In this document: piece by piece, positions 50,346 to 60,883 of the stretch | How positions within the stretch are numbered: the first letter of the stretch is position 1 | Layout: each line of letters begins with the position of its first letter | Source of the DNA: JBGSMF01 sp964651475 | Lineage (GTDB): Bacteria > Chloroflexota > Anaerolineae > Fen-1058 | DNA length: 63,766 nt | Assembly: GCA_964651475.1 (NCBI GenBank) | Contig: CAZYXV010000022.1 | Coordinates: forward strand, 1-63,766 | Reading direction: 5' to 3' | Notes under the pieces: model-generated | Seen by the model: only the letters and a program-made list of their open reading frames with translations | Told to the model about the DNA's origin: nothing | Database searches by the model: none | Translations under genes and position numbers: made by a program

Positions 50346-53300
50346 CTAAAAGCCTTTCGCCAAGATGGGCAAATAAAGGCGACGCGGCCAGACCGTGACG
50401 TGTTTTTCCACAACGACCGCCGGATTGGGGCAGGCATTATCTACGGTCAGCGTCACGGTATAGCGTTGGGCGGGAACAACGAAAGTATGTGTGAGCACCG
50501 GGCCGTTGCCGACGAAACTGCCATTTAGCATCCAGGTGCAGGTGACGGGCAGCGCGGCGTTGGTGGGAGTATAGGTGCCATTGAAGGTCATCATCTCGCC
50601 CACTATCACCTCAAGCGGCATCCAATCAAAATCAGCTCCGGTGATTGCGATGCAGCTTTCTAGGGCAATGACGATGGTATGCGTGCTCGTCACTGCCGTG
50701 CCTGCCGGATTGGTTACTGTCACCACCAAGATATGCGCGCCCTGTCCCAACGTCCGCACCGAGGTTGCCGCTGTTCCGCCATCATCCCACGTGTAAGTGA
50801 TGGGCAGCGTGGCGTTCGCTGGCAGGTAGCTGGTGGTGAAGGTATACACACCTGGCGCGCCGGTGCTGGCTCCGGCAATGATGACACTCGTCAATGGCGT
50901 CGGCAGCGCCTGAGTGAATGTGGCTGTGACAACCTTGTTCCCGTCCATCGTGATAGTGTCCGGGTTGTCCGCGCCGCCCAGGTCGCCTGACCAGCCTGCA
51001 AACAACCAACCCATCTCCGGCACAGCCGTCAGCGTCACCACCGTGCCCGAGACGTAACTCGAAGCATCTGGCGTTCTGGTCACCGCGCCGCTGCCTGCCG
51101 GTGTAATGTGAACATCCAACGTGTAGGTGACCACTGGCAGCGTTGTAAATGTGGCCGTGATTACCTTGTTAGCGTCCATCGTGATAGTATCTGGGTTATC
51201 CGCACCGCCCAGGTCGCCGCTCCACCCGCCAAAGTACCAGCCCATAGCCGGCACAGCCGTTAGCGTTACCACCGTACCCTCGGCATACACATGACCAGGC
51301 GGCAGGACCAGCGTGCCCATTACTTGCATCACCTCACCATTGCCTGCGACGTGAACATCCAACGTATAGGTGACCAGCGTGAATGTAGCCGTGACTGCCT
51401 TGTCGCCGTCCATCGTGAGGTGCGCTGGATTGTCCGCGCCACCTAGATCGCCTGACCAGCCTGCAAACAACCAACCCGCCTCCGGCACAGCCGTCAGCGT
51501 CACCACCGTGCCCGAGANNNNNNNNNNNNNNNNNNNNNNNNNNNNNNNNNNNNNNNNNNNNNNNNNNNNNNNNNNNNNNNNNNNNNNNNNNNNNNNNNNN
51601 NNNNNNNNNNNNNNNNNCTGCTGGTGTAATGTGGACCTCTAATGTGTAGGTGACCACCGGCAGCGTCGTAAAGGTGGCCGTGACCACCTTGTTCCCGTCC
51701 ATCGTGATAGTGTTCGGGTTGTCCTCGCCGTCCAGGTCGCCCGACCAGCCCACAAAGCGCCAGCCTGTGGTCGGTGTAGCCGTCAGTGTGACAATATCGC
51801 CGTGAGTGTAATACGCCAGATCGGGATCGGCGCTCACCGTGCCGCTGCCCACCAGCGTGACATCTAGCGTGTGGGTCAGAATCGAAAAGGTAGCTGTGAC
51901 AGCCTTGTCGCCGTCTAGTGTGAGGTGCGCCGGATTGGCCGCGCCGCCCAGGTCGCCCGACCAGCCCGCAAAGCGCCAGCCTGTGGTCGGTGTGGCCGTC
52001 AGCGTCACCACCGTTCCCTCGACAAAGACCTCACCGCAATCGCCGCCGCAGGTAATGCCGGCCGGCTGGCTGGCGACCGCGCCAGCGCCAACCAGCCCCA
52101 CGCTGAGCGTGTAGCCGGCCTGGACCGTAAACACGGCCACATCTTGCCCGGTTTGCGTTGTGCCACTGAACTCGACCGTGTTGCTTACGACCTCGCCGTA
52201 TTCGCCCGTGTGCGTGGCCGTAAAGCTAAAGGCAATTTGGCTGCCCGCCGTGACTGTCCCTGTCCATGTGATGACGTTGCCGTTGAACGTCGCGCCGTTG
52301 CGCTCAATCCACTGCCCAAAGTCCACCTGCGCCGGCAGTGTATCCGTCAAGAACACGGCCGTATCGCTCAGCAGGCCCATATTCGAAAGAGTGACCGTGT
52401 AGGTGACGACGCCGTGATATGCCGCGCGGCTTTCGGGCGTCACCGACTTGGCAACAGACAGGTCATAGGGCAAGGCCTCGTACGCGCCAATGTCGCATAT
52501 GGCTGTGCCGTCTCTATCGCCGTCCTGTGGGCGGGCGGCGCCACGCTGGTCGGTGGGCAGGCAGGTGGCCTTATCCCCCGCGTCTATGGCGGGGCTGCTG
52601 GCCAGGAGCGGCAAGTAGGCCGGACTGCCTACCAATGTTCCCAGGACGGGGTCGGGGCCAATGAGGTTGCCGTTCACGCCATCGGTCAGGCCACAGGCGT
52701 TGGCAGCATTTTCGATCAGATTGTAGTGGGCGACCATCGCCTCGCCTGTGCAGTCCCCGCCGCTGGCGCTGTTGGCGATGATGGTGTTGCGCAGATGCAA
52801 GATGCCGTCATAGTTGTGGATGCCGCCGCCGCTCGCGGCGCGGTTGGCGGAGAGAGTGCAGCCTTGCATTATCAACGTGTCAATATCATTATAGATGCCG
52901 CCGCCGTCGTCCGTGGCGCTGTTGCCAGAAAAGGTGCTGTTCTGCGCCGTCAATGTGCCAAATTCGTTGTAGATGCCGCCGCCGTCGCGGCGGGCGCTGT
53001 TGCCGGAGAAGGTGCTGTCTCGCACCGTCAACATGGTATGATTGTTGCGGATGCCGCCGCCAAAGTCGGCGCTGTTGTTGGAGAAAGTACTGCTCTGAAT
53101 TGTTAATGTGCCCGGCTCACTGTAGATACCGCCACCATAGTCGGCGCTGTTGGCAGAAAAGATGCTGTTCTGGACCGTCAACGTGCCGCTGTTGTAGATG
53201 CCGCTGCCATAGTCGGCGCTGTTTCCGGATAAGACGCTGCCCAACACTGTCAATGTGCCGCTGTTGTAGATGCCGCTGCCATAGTCAGCGCTGTTGCCGG

Positions 53301-55407
53301 AAAGGGTGACGTTGGTTATTGTCAATACGCCGCTGTTATGGATACCGCCGCCCCGGGCACTGTAGCCATCAATGATGGCCAGGCGTTCCAGCGTGACATT
53401 GACGCCGGCTGCAATCCCAAACACCCGCACGACATTCCCACCGCTGACGGTGATGGGCACTGTGCTGCTGATGATCAGGTTTTTAGTAATGCTCAACGCG
53501 CTCGCCACCCGGATCGTGCTGCCGCTCAAGCCGGCGTCAAAGGTGATCGCGCCGCCGTCACAGGCGTCGTCAATCGCCTGACGCAGCGAGCCGGCGCCGC
53601 TGTCGTTGATGTTGGTTACAATGACGCGGCCGCAAAACACCGCCGTCACGGTTTTGACAGCGGATGCCTCCATCGTCAATACGAGCGGATTGGCCCGGCC
53701 CGCAACGTCGCCGCTCCAATAGGCAAAAATCGAGCCGGCGCCGGGCGCCGCCGTGAGCGTGACGACTGTGCCATAAGCATAGGTCTCGGAGCAATCGGAA
53801 CCGCAGTTGATTCCGGGTGGGGTGCTCGTCACCGCGCCGCTGCCGGATGTGGTTACATTGAGCTGAACCGGGTCGTCGGTTTGGATGATTCCCACGCCGG
53901 GACTGCGCACCACAGTTGCATGGGTGGGATTGGAGAGAGTGACGTAAAAGATTTCGTCTGGCTCCGAGGCCGTGTCGCCCTGGACCGTCACCGTGATGGT
54001 TCGAGTGATCTCGCCAGCGGCAAAGTTGAGTGTGCCGCTGGCGCTGGTGTAATCCTCAGGTTGAATCGCGGCGCCATCGGCTGTGGCCCACTGGATGCTG
54101 CTGGCACCATCGGGAGCAAGGCGGGTGAGCGTAAAGCGGAAAGCCGCCGCCCCGCTATCACCTTCGGGCAGCGAGACGTCATTGATGGCGATATCATTGT
54201 AGGCTTCGACGGAGCCGATATCACAGACGGGCGCGCCATCGCCGTCGCCATCTTGCGGGCGGGCGACGCCGCGCTGGTCGGTGGAGGGGCAGGCGGCGTT
54301 ATCCCCGGCGTCGAGGGCAGGGCTGCCGGACAGGAGCGGCAAATAGGCGGGGCTGCCCATCAACGTTCCTAACGCCGGGTCAACGCCGATGATGTTGCCG
54401 TCACTGCCGTCTATCAGGCCACAGGCATTGGCGGCGTCCTCAATCAGGTTGTGGAGGGCGGTCATGGTTTTGCCAGCACAATCGCCCCGTGTATTGTTGG
54501 CGATGATGGTGTTGCGCAAATGCAAGGTGCCATCAAAGTTGCGGATGCCGCCGCCATAGCGGTCAGCGCTATTGCCGAAGACAGTGCTGCTTTGAACCGT
54601 CAACACGCCTCTGTTGTAGATGCCGCCACCGAGAGGAGCATTATTGCCGGAGAAAGTGGTGTTGGTCACTGTCAGAGTGACAGAATTTTCGATGCCGCCG
54701 CCATAGGTGGTGGCGGTGTTGCCGGAAAAGGTGCTGCCCTGCACTATCAGTGTGCCCTGGCCCAAGATGCCGCCGCCGTAGTAGGCGCTGTTGCCAGAAA
54801 AAGTGCAGCCTTGCACTGTCAGTGTGTCATTGTAGCCAGAGATGCCGCCGCCGTAGGAGGCGCTGTTGCCGGAAAAGATAGTATTGGTCACTGTCAGCAT
54901 ACCTCTGTTGTAGATACCTCCGCCGTAGTAATAGCGGTTGGCTTGGTTGAAGGAGAGGAGACAATCCTGCACGTTCAGCCGGCCGCTATTGTAAATGCCG
55001 CCGCCATTGTTTCCTACGCCGCGGAGGATGGCAAGGTGGCTGAGCGTGACGACGCCGCTTGTGCCAATGGAAAACACGCGCACGTCGGGGATGCTATCAT
55101 TGTTGGTATCGCCGCTGACGGTGATGGCGCGCCCGCTGCCGTCAATCGTGAGCCGCTTGTTGATGGAGAGCGTGCTGCTCAGGTAGATGGCATAGTCGCC
55201 GTCAAAGGTGATGCTGTCGCCGTCGCTCGCAGCCGCAATCGCCTCGCGTAGCGAGCAATCCGCAGGTGTGCAAGCACCGTCATTCGTGTCTGCTGCCTTG
55301 GTCACCACCCAACCCGCGGCAAACACCTTTCCCGCCATGGCCAACGTCAACCCCGCCGCCAGCGCCACGATTAAGAGACATAGACCGCTTCGTTTGCCAG
55401 TTGACAT
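50346..55407 (-). CDS. Giant secreted beta-helix protein with Calx-beta, DUF11, InlB-like repeats and PKD domain (crosses an assembly gap)
   Basis: From ATG 55407 (AGGA upstream) a signal peptide leads to a beta-helix module built of GGGIYNSGTLTVQ-type turns with polymorphic-outer-membrane-like T-F-S-G-N-S-A motifs (about 30-400). A Calx-beta domain follows (about 400-500), an isolated InlB-like repeat (about 515-590), a second beta-helix module (594-975) that closely repeats the first, a DUF11 domain (about 976-1095), and a run of at least five InlB-like repeats (WSGDLGG signatures). A PKD-type domain and the C-terminal LYLPILAKGF end it. The N run at 51518-51617 falls inside the third tandem repeat. 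Setting it to 42 bases gives one frame of 1667 residues. The protein is probably a cell-surface adhesin or matrix component. Confidence 0.85.
51518..51617. other. Assembly gap (100 N)
   Basis: The N run lies between two near-identical InlB-like repeat units. Flanking sequence matches the neighbouring unit at 51050-51105, so the assembler probably failed at the repeat. One repeat-guided estimate of the missing length is 42 bases. Confidence 0.95.
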
Positions 55408-55631
55408 TTACTTCCTAAGTTTCGATGGTCTCCCTATCAAGTGTTGATAGGCGGCTAGGCAAGAAGCCCGCGTTCGATCAAGGGACACTCGCCCCAAAAT
55501 TGAAATGCACCCAAGCGAACATGGCTTTTTCACCGCAAAGGCAAAGAGCGCGAAGGAACCGTAGGGTGTCAAAACAGGGTTACTTGCAGAGTTTACCACA
55601 AATCAGTAGATACACCAACACTCTGTTGTGG
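55408..55631 (+). other. Intergenic region between the beta-helix gene and the MFS gene
   Basis: No gene is supported here. The upstream region of the minus-strand beta-helix gene begins at 55408, but no good promoter for it was seen. The plus-strand promoter for the MFS gene begins at 55632. Confidence 0.5.
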
Positions 55632-55660
55632 TTGGCGGCAAAAGTGAGCGGTGATATAAT
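55632..55660 (+). promoter_or_regulatory. Sigma-70-type promoter of the MFS transporter gene
   Basis: TTGGCG (55632-55637), a 17-base spacer and TATAAT (55655-55660). It is followed at once by a perfect inverted repeat, giving a leader of about 130 bases to the GTG at 55801. Confidence 0.6.
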
Positions 55661-55662
55661 CA

Positions 55663-55680
55663 GGTTGGAATGATCCAACC
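55663..55680. promoter_or_regulatory. Inverted repeat at the expected transcription start, possible operator
   Basis: GGTTGGA-atga-TCCAACC, a perfect 7-bp palindrome that begins 2 bases after the -10 box. Confidence 0.4.
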
Positions 55681-55800
55681 ATCATGCATTGCAACGCACC
55701 GGGAAGCATCGTGGATTCCACTGCGTGGTCACAACTGGGATAAGAATTGACAAAGATAAACCATCGAGCAGAGCCGGATGGTGTAGAGGCAGAGGCAACC

Positions 55801-57075
55801 GTGCCGAAGGCATCGGGCCAGGTTACGGGGCCGAGGCGCGTAGCGTACCGGTTAAGGGGCTTGAGCCTTCGGCAAACCTTTGCGGCTCTCAAATATTACA
55901 ATTATCGTCTATGGTTCACCGGTCAGATGGCTTCGCTCATCGGGACATGGATGCAATCTACGGCGCAGGGCTTTCTGGTGTTTCAATTGACCCAGTCGCC
56001 CGCCTACCTGGGTTACGTTGGCTTTGCAAATGGCCTGCCCGCGTGGCTCTTTATGTTGTACGCCGGCGTGGTGGCGGACCGGATATCCCGGCGCACCCTC
56101 TTGGTCATCGCCCAGGTTGCGATGATGCTACTGGCCTTTATCCTGGCTGCGCTGACGTTTTGGGGCCGGGTTCAACCGTGGCATATTGTGCTGCTGGCGT
56201 TTTTGCTCGGCATTGCCAATGCCTTTGACGCACCCGCCCGCCACGCGTTTGTGCTGGAAATGGTGAACCGAGAAGACCTGACCAATGCCATCGCGCTCAA
56301 TTCTAGCATGTTCAATTTAGCCACGGTGATTGGCCCGGCGGCGGCCGGCGTGACCTACGCGCTGCTTGGCCCGGCCTGGTGCTTTACGCTCAATGGCATA
56401 TCGTTCATTGCCGTGATTGTGGCCCTGCAGTTGATGAAACTCAAGCCGCAGGCCGTGCGGGCGCTCAAAACCTCGGTGCTGCACGATTTGAAGGAAGGGC
56501 TGGGTTACGTAACATCGCACCCCAGTATTCGGACCTTGATCATTGTGGCAGGGGTCATCAGCCTGTTTGGCGCGTCGTACAGCACCTTGCTGCCGGCGTG
56601 GGCCGTAGACATTCTGGGCGGCGACGCCACCACCAATGGCCTGCTCGCCTCGGCGCGCGGCGCGGGATCGCTCCTCGGCGGGCTGATGATCGCTTCGCTG
56701 GGACGCTTCAGGTTCAAAGGGAAACTGATGACGCTGGGCACGTTCGTCCTTCCCGTCCTTCTGTTGGTCTTTGCCGCTATACGCTGGCTGCCGTTGGCTT
56801 TGCTGGCCCTGGTGGGCATTGGCTGGGGCTTTATGGTTATATTCAACCTCATCAACGCGCTCATTCAAACCCAGGTGACGGACGAGCTGCGCGGACGTGT
56901 GCTAAGCCTCTATTCGCTGGTCTTTTTCGGCTCGATGACCCTTGGCGCGCTGCTCATCGGCGTGGCAGCGGAATGGACCAGCGAGCCGCTCACCGTTGTC
57001 ATCAGCGCGTGGATCACTTTGGGCTTTGCGATCTTTCTCTGGGCGCGCGTGCCCAAACTGAGGGCGATGGAATAA
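55801..57075 (+). CDS. MFS transporter of the enterobactin-exporter (EntS/MFS_3) type
   Basis: A GTG at 55801 with AGAGG 5 bases upstream is preferred over a TTG at 55747. The product has 424 residues and twelve membrane segments. The N-half signature FTGQMASLIGTWMQSTAQGFLVF, VADRISRRTLLV and PARHAFVLEMV are typical of EntS-like exporters, a group that contains siderophore and macrolide efflux pumps. The substrate cannot be deduced. It is followed by an epimerase-like gene on the same strand after about 70 bases. Confidence 0.88.
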   Translation: MPKASGQVTGPRRVAYRLRGLSLRQTFAALKYYNYRLWFTGQMASLIGTWMQSTAQGFLVFQLTQSPAYLGYVGFANGLPAWLFMLYAGVVADRISRRTLLVIAQVAMMLLAFILAALTFWGRVQPWHIVLLAFLLGIANAFDAPARHAFVLEMVNREDLTNAIALNSSMFNLATVIGPAAAGVTYALLGPAWCFTLNGISFIAVIVALQLMKLKPQAVRALKTSVLHDLKEGLGYVTSHPSIRTLIIVAGVISLFGASYSTLLPAWAVDILGGDATTNGLLASARGAGSLLGGLMIASLGRFRFKGKLMTLGTFVLPVLLLVFAAIRWLPLALLALVGIGWGFMVIFNLINALIQTQVTDELRGRVLSLYSLVFFGSMTLGALLIGVAAEWTSEPLTVVISAWITLGFAIFLWARVPKLRAME

Positions 57076-57146
57076 GCGCCGTGTTATTGCTCCATCAAAA
57101 AGGTCAAATCTAACGTGTGGGTAAATTTTTCGGGGAGGATGTGACG

Positions 57147-58151
57147 ATGCGAGTTCTTTTCATCGGCGGCACGGGCGTGATCAGCTCAGCTTGCTCGCGG
57201 CTGGCCGTGGGGCGCGGAATAAACCTCTATGTGTTGAATCGCGGCAAAACCCGGCGCCCCATGCCCGAGGGCGCGCGCGCCTTGCGCGGCGACATTCGCG
57301 ACAAGCAATCTGTAGAGGCTGTGCTCAAGGATTACGAGTTCGATGCAGTTGTAGACTGGATTGGCTTTGTCCCTGAGCACGTCAAGACCGATATTGATCT
57401 CTTTCGAGGACGCACAGGGCAATATGTCTTTATCAGCTCGGCCTCGGTCTACCAGACGCCGCCGGCAAGCTTGCCGGTCACCGAATCCACGCCGCTGGAC
57501 AATCCCTACTGGGACTATTCACGCAACAAGATCGCCTGCGAAGAGCTGCTCGTGCGGGCCTATCGTGAAGAAAAATTCCCCATAACGATTGTGCGCCCAT
57601 CGCATACGTATGACGAAACCACCATCCCCGTGCACGGCGGATATACCGTGATTGACCGGATGCGCAGGGGCAAGCCAGTGATCGTGCATGGCGACGGCGC
57701 CTCCTTGTGGGTGCTGACGAACAGCCGCGACCTGGCGCGTGGCTTGGTGGGTTTGTTGGGGAACAGCCGTGCCATCGGCCAGGCGTTCCACATCACGTCT
57801 GACGAGGTGCTGACGTGGAACCAGATTTGTGAGATTCTCGCCCGCGCTGCCGGGGCCGAGGCGCGCTTGGTGCACGTGCCTTCCGACCTCATCGCGGCCT
57901 ATGACCCTGTTTGGGGGCCGAGCTTGTTGGGAGACAAGACTCACAGCATGATCTTTGACAATACCAAGATCAAGCAGGTTGTACCGGACTATGCGGCGGT
58001 CATCCCCTTTTCGCGAGGCGCTAAAGACATCATGGCCTGGTTTGATGCTGACCCGGCGCGGCAGACGACGGACGAGACGTTTGACCGATTGCTGGACAAG
58101 ATCATCGCCGCTTATCAATCGGCGTGGCCGAAGGAAGAGGTCAGCCCGTAA
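57147..58151 (+). CDS. NAD-dependent epimerase/reductase-like protein (extended SDR)
   Basis: ATG at 57147 with GGAGG 8-9 bases upstream. The 334-residue protein has the Rossmann motif FIGGTGVISSACSRLA near the N-terminus (G-x-x-G-x-x-x, here GGTGVIS), a putative Ser in FISSASVYQ, and a Tyr-x-x-x-Lys-like DYSRNKIACEELL. The variation of the first glycine motif resembles isoflavone reductase/atypical SDRs and mRNA-binding-like CSP41 proteins that often act on nucleotide sugars. Substrate unknown. Confidence 0.83.
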   Translation: MRVLFIGGTGVISSACSRLAVGRGINLYVLNRGKTRRPMPEGARALRGDIRDKQSVEAVLKDYEFDAVVDWIGFVPEHVKTDIDLFRGRTGQYVFISSASVYQTPPASLPVTESTPLDNPYWDYSRNKIACEELLVRAYREEKFPITIVRPSHTYDETTIPVHGGYTVIDRMRRGKPVIVHGDGASLWVLTNSRDLARGLVGLLGNSRAIGQAFHITSDEVLTWNQICEILARAAGAEARLVHVPSDLIAAYDPVWGPSLLGDKTHSMIFDNTKIKQVVPDYAAVIPFSRGAKDIMAWFDADPARQTTDETFDRLLDKIIAAYQSAWPKEEVSP

Positions 58152-58184
58152 AGCACGCCGGGCACAAGCATTTCGCCCAACTGA

Positions 58185-59048
58185 TCATTGTCCGTCGGCA
58201 GCCAGGCGGTAGATAGTATAGTCAAAGGCGTGTTCAAAGCCAAATTGCCGATAGAGCGGATAGCCCAAGCGGGAGGCCGTAAGCACAATAAAGCGATGGC
58301 CTTCACTGGCTGCCTCGGAAAGAATGCGGGATAGAATGGCTTTGCCCAGCCCGCGTCTTCTCCACTCTGGAAGAGTCGCCATCACGTACACACCCGGCAA
58401 TCCGTTGCCCATGATTAGAGCGCCCATGGCAGCCGGCGGGCCATCGCCAACGCGGGCCAAAAAAAGTCTGGCCGGGGACCCGGCCAACCAGTCATTCGCC
58501 ATCGCTTCGAAATAATCAAGCCCCGCCCCATCTGGAAAACGAAACGCGACATGGCGAATCTGGCTGGCGGCTTGGAGATCGGAATGGCTGATTGCCAACC
58601 AGACTTGAAGGTCGTGATTGGGGCGTGCAACGGGAGGCAGCAAGGGAGCTATCATGGCCGGCAAGAGCGGATGGTCGAACACCAGGTTGTGCTGCTCCAA
58701 GATCTGCGCCAGGTGAGGTGGGCGATGGTTCGGTCCCAGCCACCAGTACCATGGCACATTTCGTTCAGCGAAGAAGGCTTTGACTGCTTTGATTTCACTC
58801 ACAACAGTCTCGTCTGATGTGCCAGGCGGATAGCCTTTGCTTGAAACAAGATTGAGCAGAGGAATTGGCAACCCGGTAGAAGTGGCTTTCACGCCGACGC
58901 CTTCAAAACAAGCCGAGGCAGGCGCGAGCGAAGAAAGCCATGCCTGAACGACGCGTGTATGCGAATCCGCTTGATAGACAAGCTCTTCTGGTGTTTGATT
59001 CAAACTCGCCGCAAGATTCTCAATAGACAAGTGAATCTCCTGCATCAT
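58185..59048 (-). CDS. GNAT N-acetyltransferase
   Basis: The 287-residue protein has an N-terminal domain of about 140 residues with little similarity to known families (ENLAASLNQTPEEL) and a C-terminal GNAT domain. The acetyl-CoA loop is GVYVMATLPEWRRRGLGKAIL, with R-R-R-G-L-G, followed by HRFIVLTASRLGYPLYRQFGF, the motif B strand ending in x-R-x-F-G-F. Two-domain GNATs of this size act on various amines. Start is the ATG at 59048 or the next codon. Confidence 0.85.
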   Translation of the reverse strand: MMQEIHLSIENLAASLNQTPEELVYQADSHTRVVQAWLSSLAPASACFEGVGVKATSTGLPIPLLNLVSSKGYPPGTSDETVVSEIKAVKAFFAERNVPWYWWLGPNHRPPHLAQILEQHNLVFDHPLLPAMIAPLLPPVARPNHDLQVWLAISHSDLQAASQIRHVAFRFPDGAGLDYFEAMANDWLAGSPARLFLARVGDGPPAAMGALIMGNGLPGVYVMATLPEWRRRGLGKAILSRILSEAASEGHRFIVLTASRLGYPLYRQFGFEHAFDYTIYRLAADGQ

Positions 59049-59323
59049 CTAGCATGATCGCACGAGGTTTTTTGTTGTGAAAGGCGCCGGGTTTTCTCTT
59101 GAACAGGGAGATTGTAGCACAAGGAATGTAGAGTGTCAAAGAATGGGGATGGTCTCGATAATTTTTACTGGCAAGCTTTCGGAGCATCGTCTCAGCGTGG
59201 CTCGCGATGGCATTGCCGCGGTGGTATGCTGAATTTTGTGTAAAAGTGCAAAAGGGGGTATGCTGGGTGGTATGGAAATGCTTGCCTGCGGATTCTGAGA
59301 AGGTTTGATACGAGGGAACATTA

Positions 59324-60133
59324 ATGACTGCGAGAACCAAATTGGCGCTAACCCCCGAGCAAGAAACTCTGCTGATTACGCTCTATGCCAGGGCGCAACC
59401 GGGCAATCCGCTGTTCTTTGACCCGATGGCCCAAGATATCATGAATCGGGTAGATTACGACTTTACCCGCCTCCACGTCCCCTACAAGACCGTCATTCTG
59501 GTCTGCCAGCGAGCTAAAAAGCTGGATGCCGTCACGCGGGACTTTATGGCCGAGCATCCCGGCGGCGTGGTGCTGCAACTGGGCTGCGGTCTGGACAATC
59601 GTTTCTGGCGCGTAGACAACGGCCACGTCAACTGGTACGACCTGGACATGCCATCGGTGGCAGAGCTTCGCCGCCAGTTCTTCACAGAAAGTGAGCGATA
59701 CCACCTGATCGCCGCCTCTGTGACGGACATGGAGTGGATGGACACAGTCGCATCGGGCGGGCAGGCGGTGCTGGTGGTGGCAGAAGGGTTGCTGATGTAT
59801 CTGGACGAGACCAATGTACGGCGACTGGTGCTCCGGCTGCACGAAACCTTTGCAGGCTGCCGGCTGATCGCCGATGTCTTTAGTCGGCTGGCGGCGCGCT
59901 CGGCTGCCAGGCACCCCTCGCTGAAATCCACCGGCGCTACCCTTGGTTGGGGCATGGACGACCCGCGTGAATTGGAAGCCTGGGCGCCCGGTCTTTGCCT
60001 CCTGGAGGAATGGTTTTTCACTGACGATCCCGACCTGGCCCGTCTCACCCTTGGGTATCGCCTGGCCTACAAGCTGGCTGGAGCCTTCAAGATGGCGCAG
60101 CGGGCACATCGCATCGTATACTACCAGTTGTAG
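59324..60133 (+). CDS. SAM-dependent methyltransferase, leucine carboxyl methyltransferase (TcmP-like) family
   Basis: A 269-residue class I methyltransferase with the SAM-binding loop VVLQLGCGLDNRFWRVD, acidic end of strand 2 in YDLDMPSVAELRR and LLMYLDETNVRR, diagnostic of the LCM/TcmP-like group. In bacteria these often methylate polyketide-derived or unknown carboxylates. No biosynthetic cluster accompanies it here. An upstream gap of 275 bases holds no other gene. Confidence 0.88.
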   Translation: MTARTKLALTPEQETLLITLYARAQPGNPLFFDPMAQDIMNRVDYDFTRLHVPYKTVILVCQRAKKLDAVTRDFMAEHPGGVVLQLGCGLDNRFWRVDNGHVNWYDLDMPSVAELRRQFFTESERYHLIAASVTDMEWMDTVASGGQAVLVVAEGLLMYLDETNVRRLVLRLHETFAGCRLIADVFSRLAARSAARHPSLKSTGATLGWGMDDPRELEAWAPGLCLLEEWFFTDDPDLARLTLGYRLAYKLAGAFKMAQRAHRIVYYQL

Positions 60134-60211
60134 CCTGCGCCCGCCCAACAAGTTTACTTTCATCAGGCTGCTCAAGTTGACCCTGAAACCAGCGATGTAG
60201 GTTTGATAAGG

Positions 60212-60730
60212 ATGTCAACCCGAATGTCAACAGATGTCGCGCACAAGAGTTGGTGGCAGATCTTTGAGGTGATCTTGGGGATTCCTTTCCTTGCTGCCAT
60301 CGCCCTGCAACTGGTTGCGCCTCTCTCGTTCCCCCGCGGCTTCCTCGCGCCAGCCATCATCCCTGGGGGCGCTGCCCTCATCATCGTGGGCGTGGCCCTC
60401 GTCGTCCTTGCGCGTCGAGAGTTGGCGCAGCACGGCCAGCCGACCGACCCGGGGCTTGCTACAAGCAGGCTCGTCACAACAGGCGTCTTTTCTGTTTCGA
60501 GGAATCCCCTCTACCTCGGCGGCGTTTGCATTCTGGGGGGGATTGCTCTGGCGCTCAATCTCCCCTGGGTGTTAGCGCTTCTCCTGCCAGCCATGGTCGC
60601 CTGCCACTATGTTCTCATAGCGCCGGAAGAGAGGTACCTCGCCGCCAGGTTCGGCGAAAAGTACCGCGTATACGCCGCCACAGTTCACCGCTGGATTGGT
60701 CGTGCACGAATTGCACGCGAGAGAAGGTGA
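60212..60730 (+). CDS. Isoprenylcysteine carboxyl methyltransferase-like integral membrane methyltransferase
   Basis: About 172 residues with four to five hydrophobic segments. The C-terminal signature is RNPLYLGGV, with EERYLAARFGEKYRVYAATVHRWI, typical of ICMT/PEMT-type membrane methyltransferases. The start is uncertain, with ATG at 60212 and 60224. No prenylated-protein partner is visible, so the substrate may be a phospholipid or other small molecule. Confidence 0.85.
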   Translation: MSTRMSTDVAHKSWWQIFEVILGIPFLAAIALQLVAPLSFPRGFLAPAIIPGGAALIIVGVALVVLARRELAQHGQPTDPGLATSRLVTTGVFSVSRNPLYLGGVCILGGIALALNLPWVLALLLPAMVACHYVLIAPEERYLAARFGEKYRVYAATVHRWIGRARIARERR

Positions 60731-60883
60731 AAACTATAAGGATATGCCGCAACGCATGCAATGGGACTCGAACGAAAAGGGATGGGGGAGATTATGGGAA
60801 ATTATCTCAAAGGAAAAGCCGATCATAGGTCAATGAATGGCAGGACCGAGTAAAGGCGCAGTAGCGCCATAAGGAGTGGCATC

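Noticed and set aside
50346..51617. Real frameshift splitting the giant surface protein into two genes
   Set aside because: The frame change occurs exactly at the N run. Using the neighbouring repeat to size the gap (42 bases) restores one frame.
51925..54372. Two long plus-strand open frames (393 and 344 codons)
   Set aside because: Both lie opposite the repetitive beta-helix gene and simply mirror its repeats; no start signal or domain.
55425..55673. Plus-strand open frame of 82 codons before the MFS gene
   Set aside because: Biased composition, no ribosome site, and it runs into the MFS promoter; treated as intergenic.
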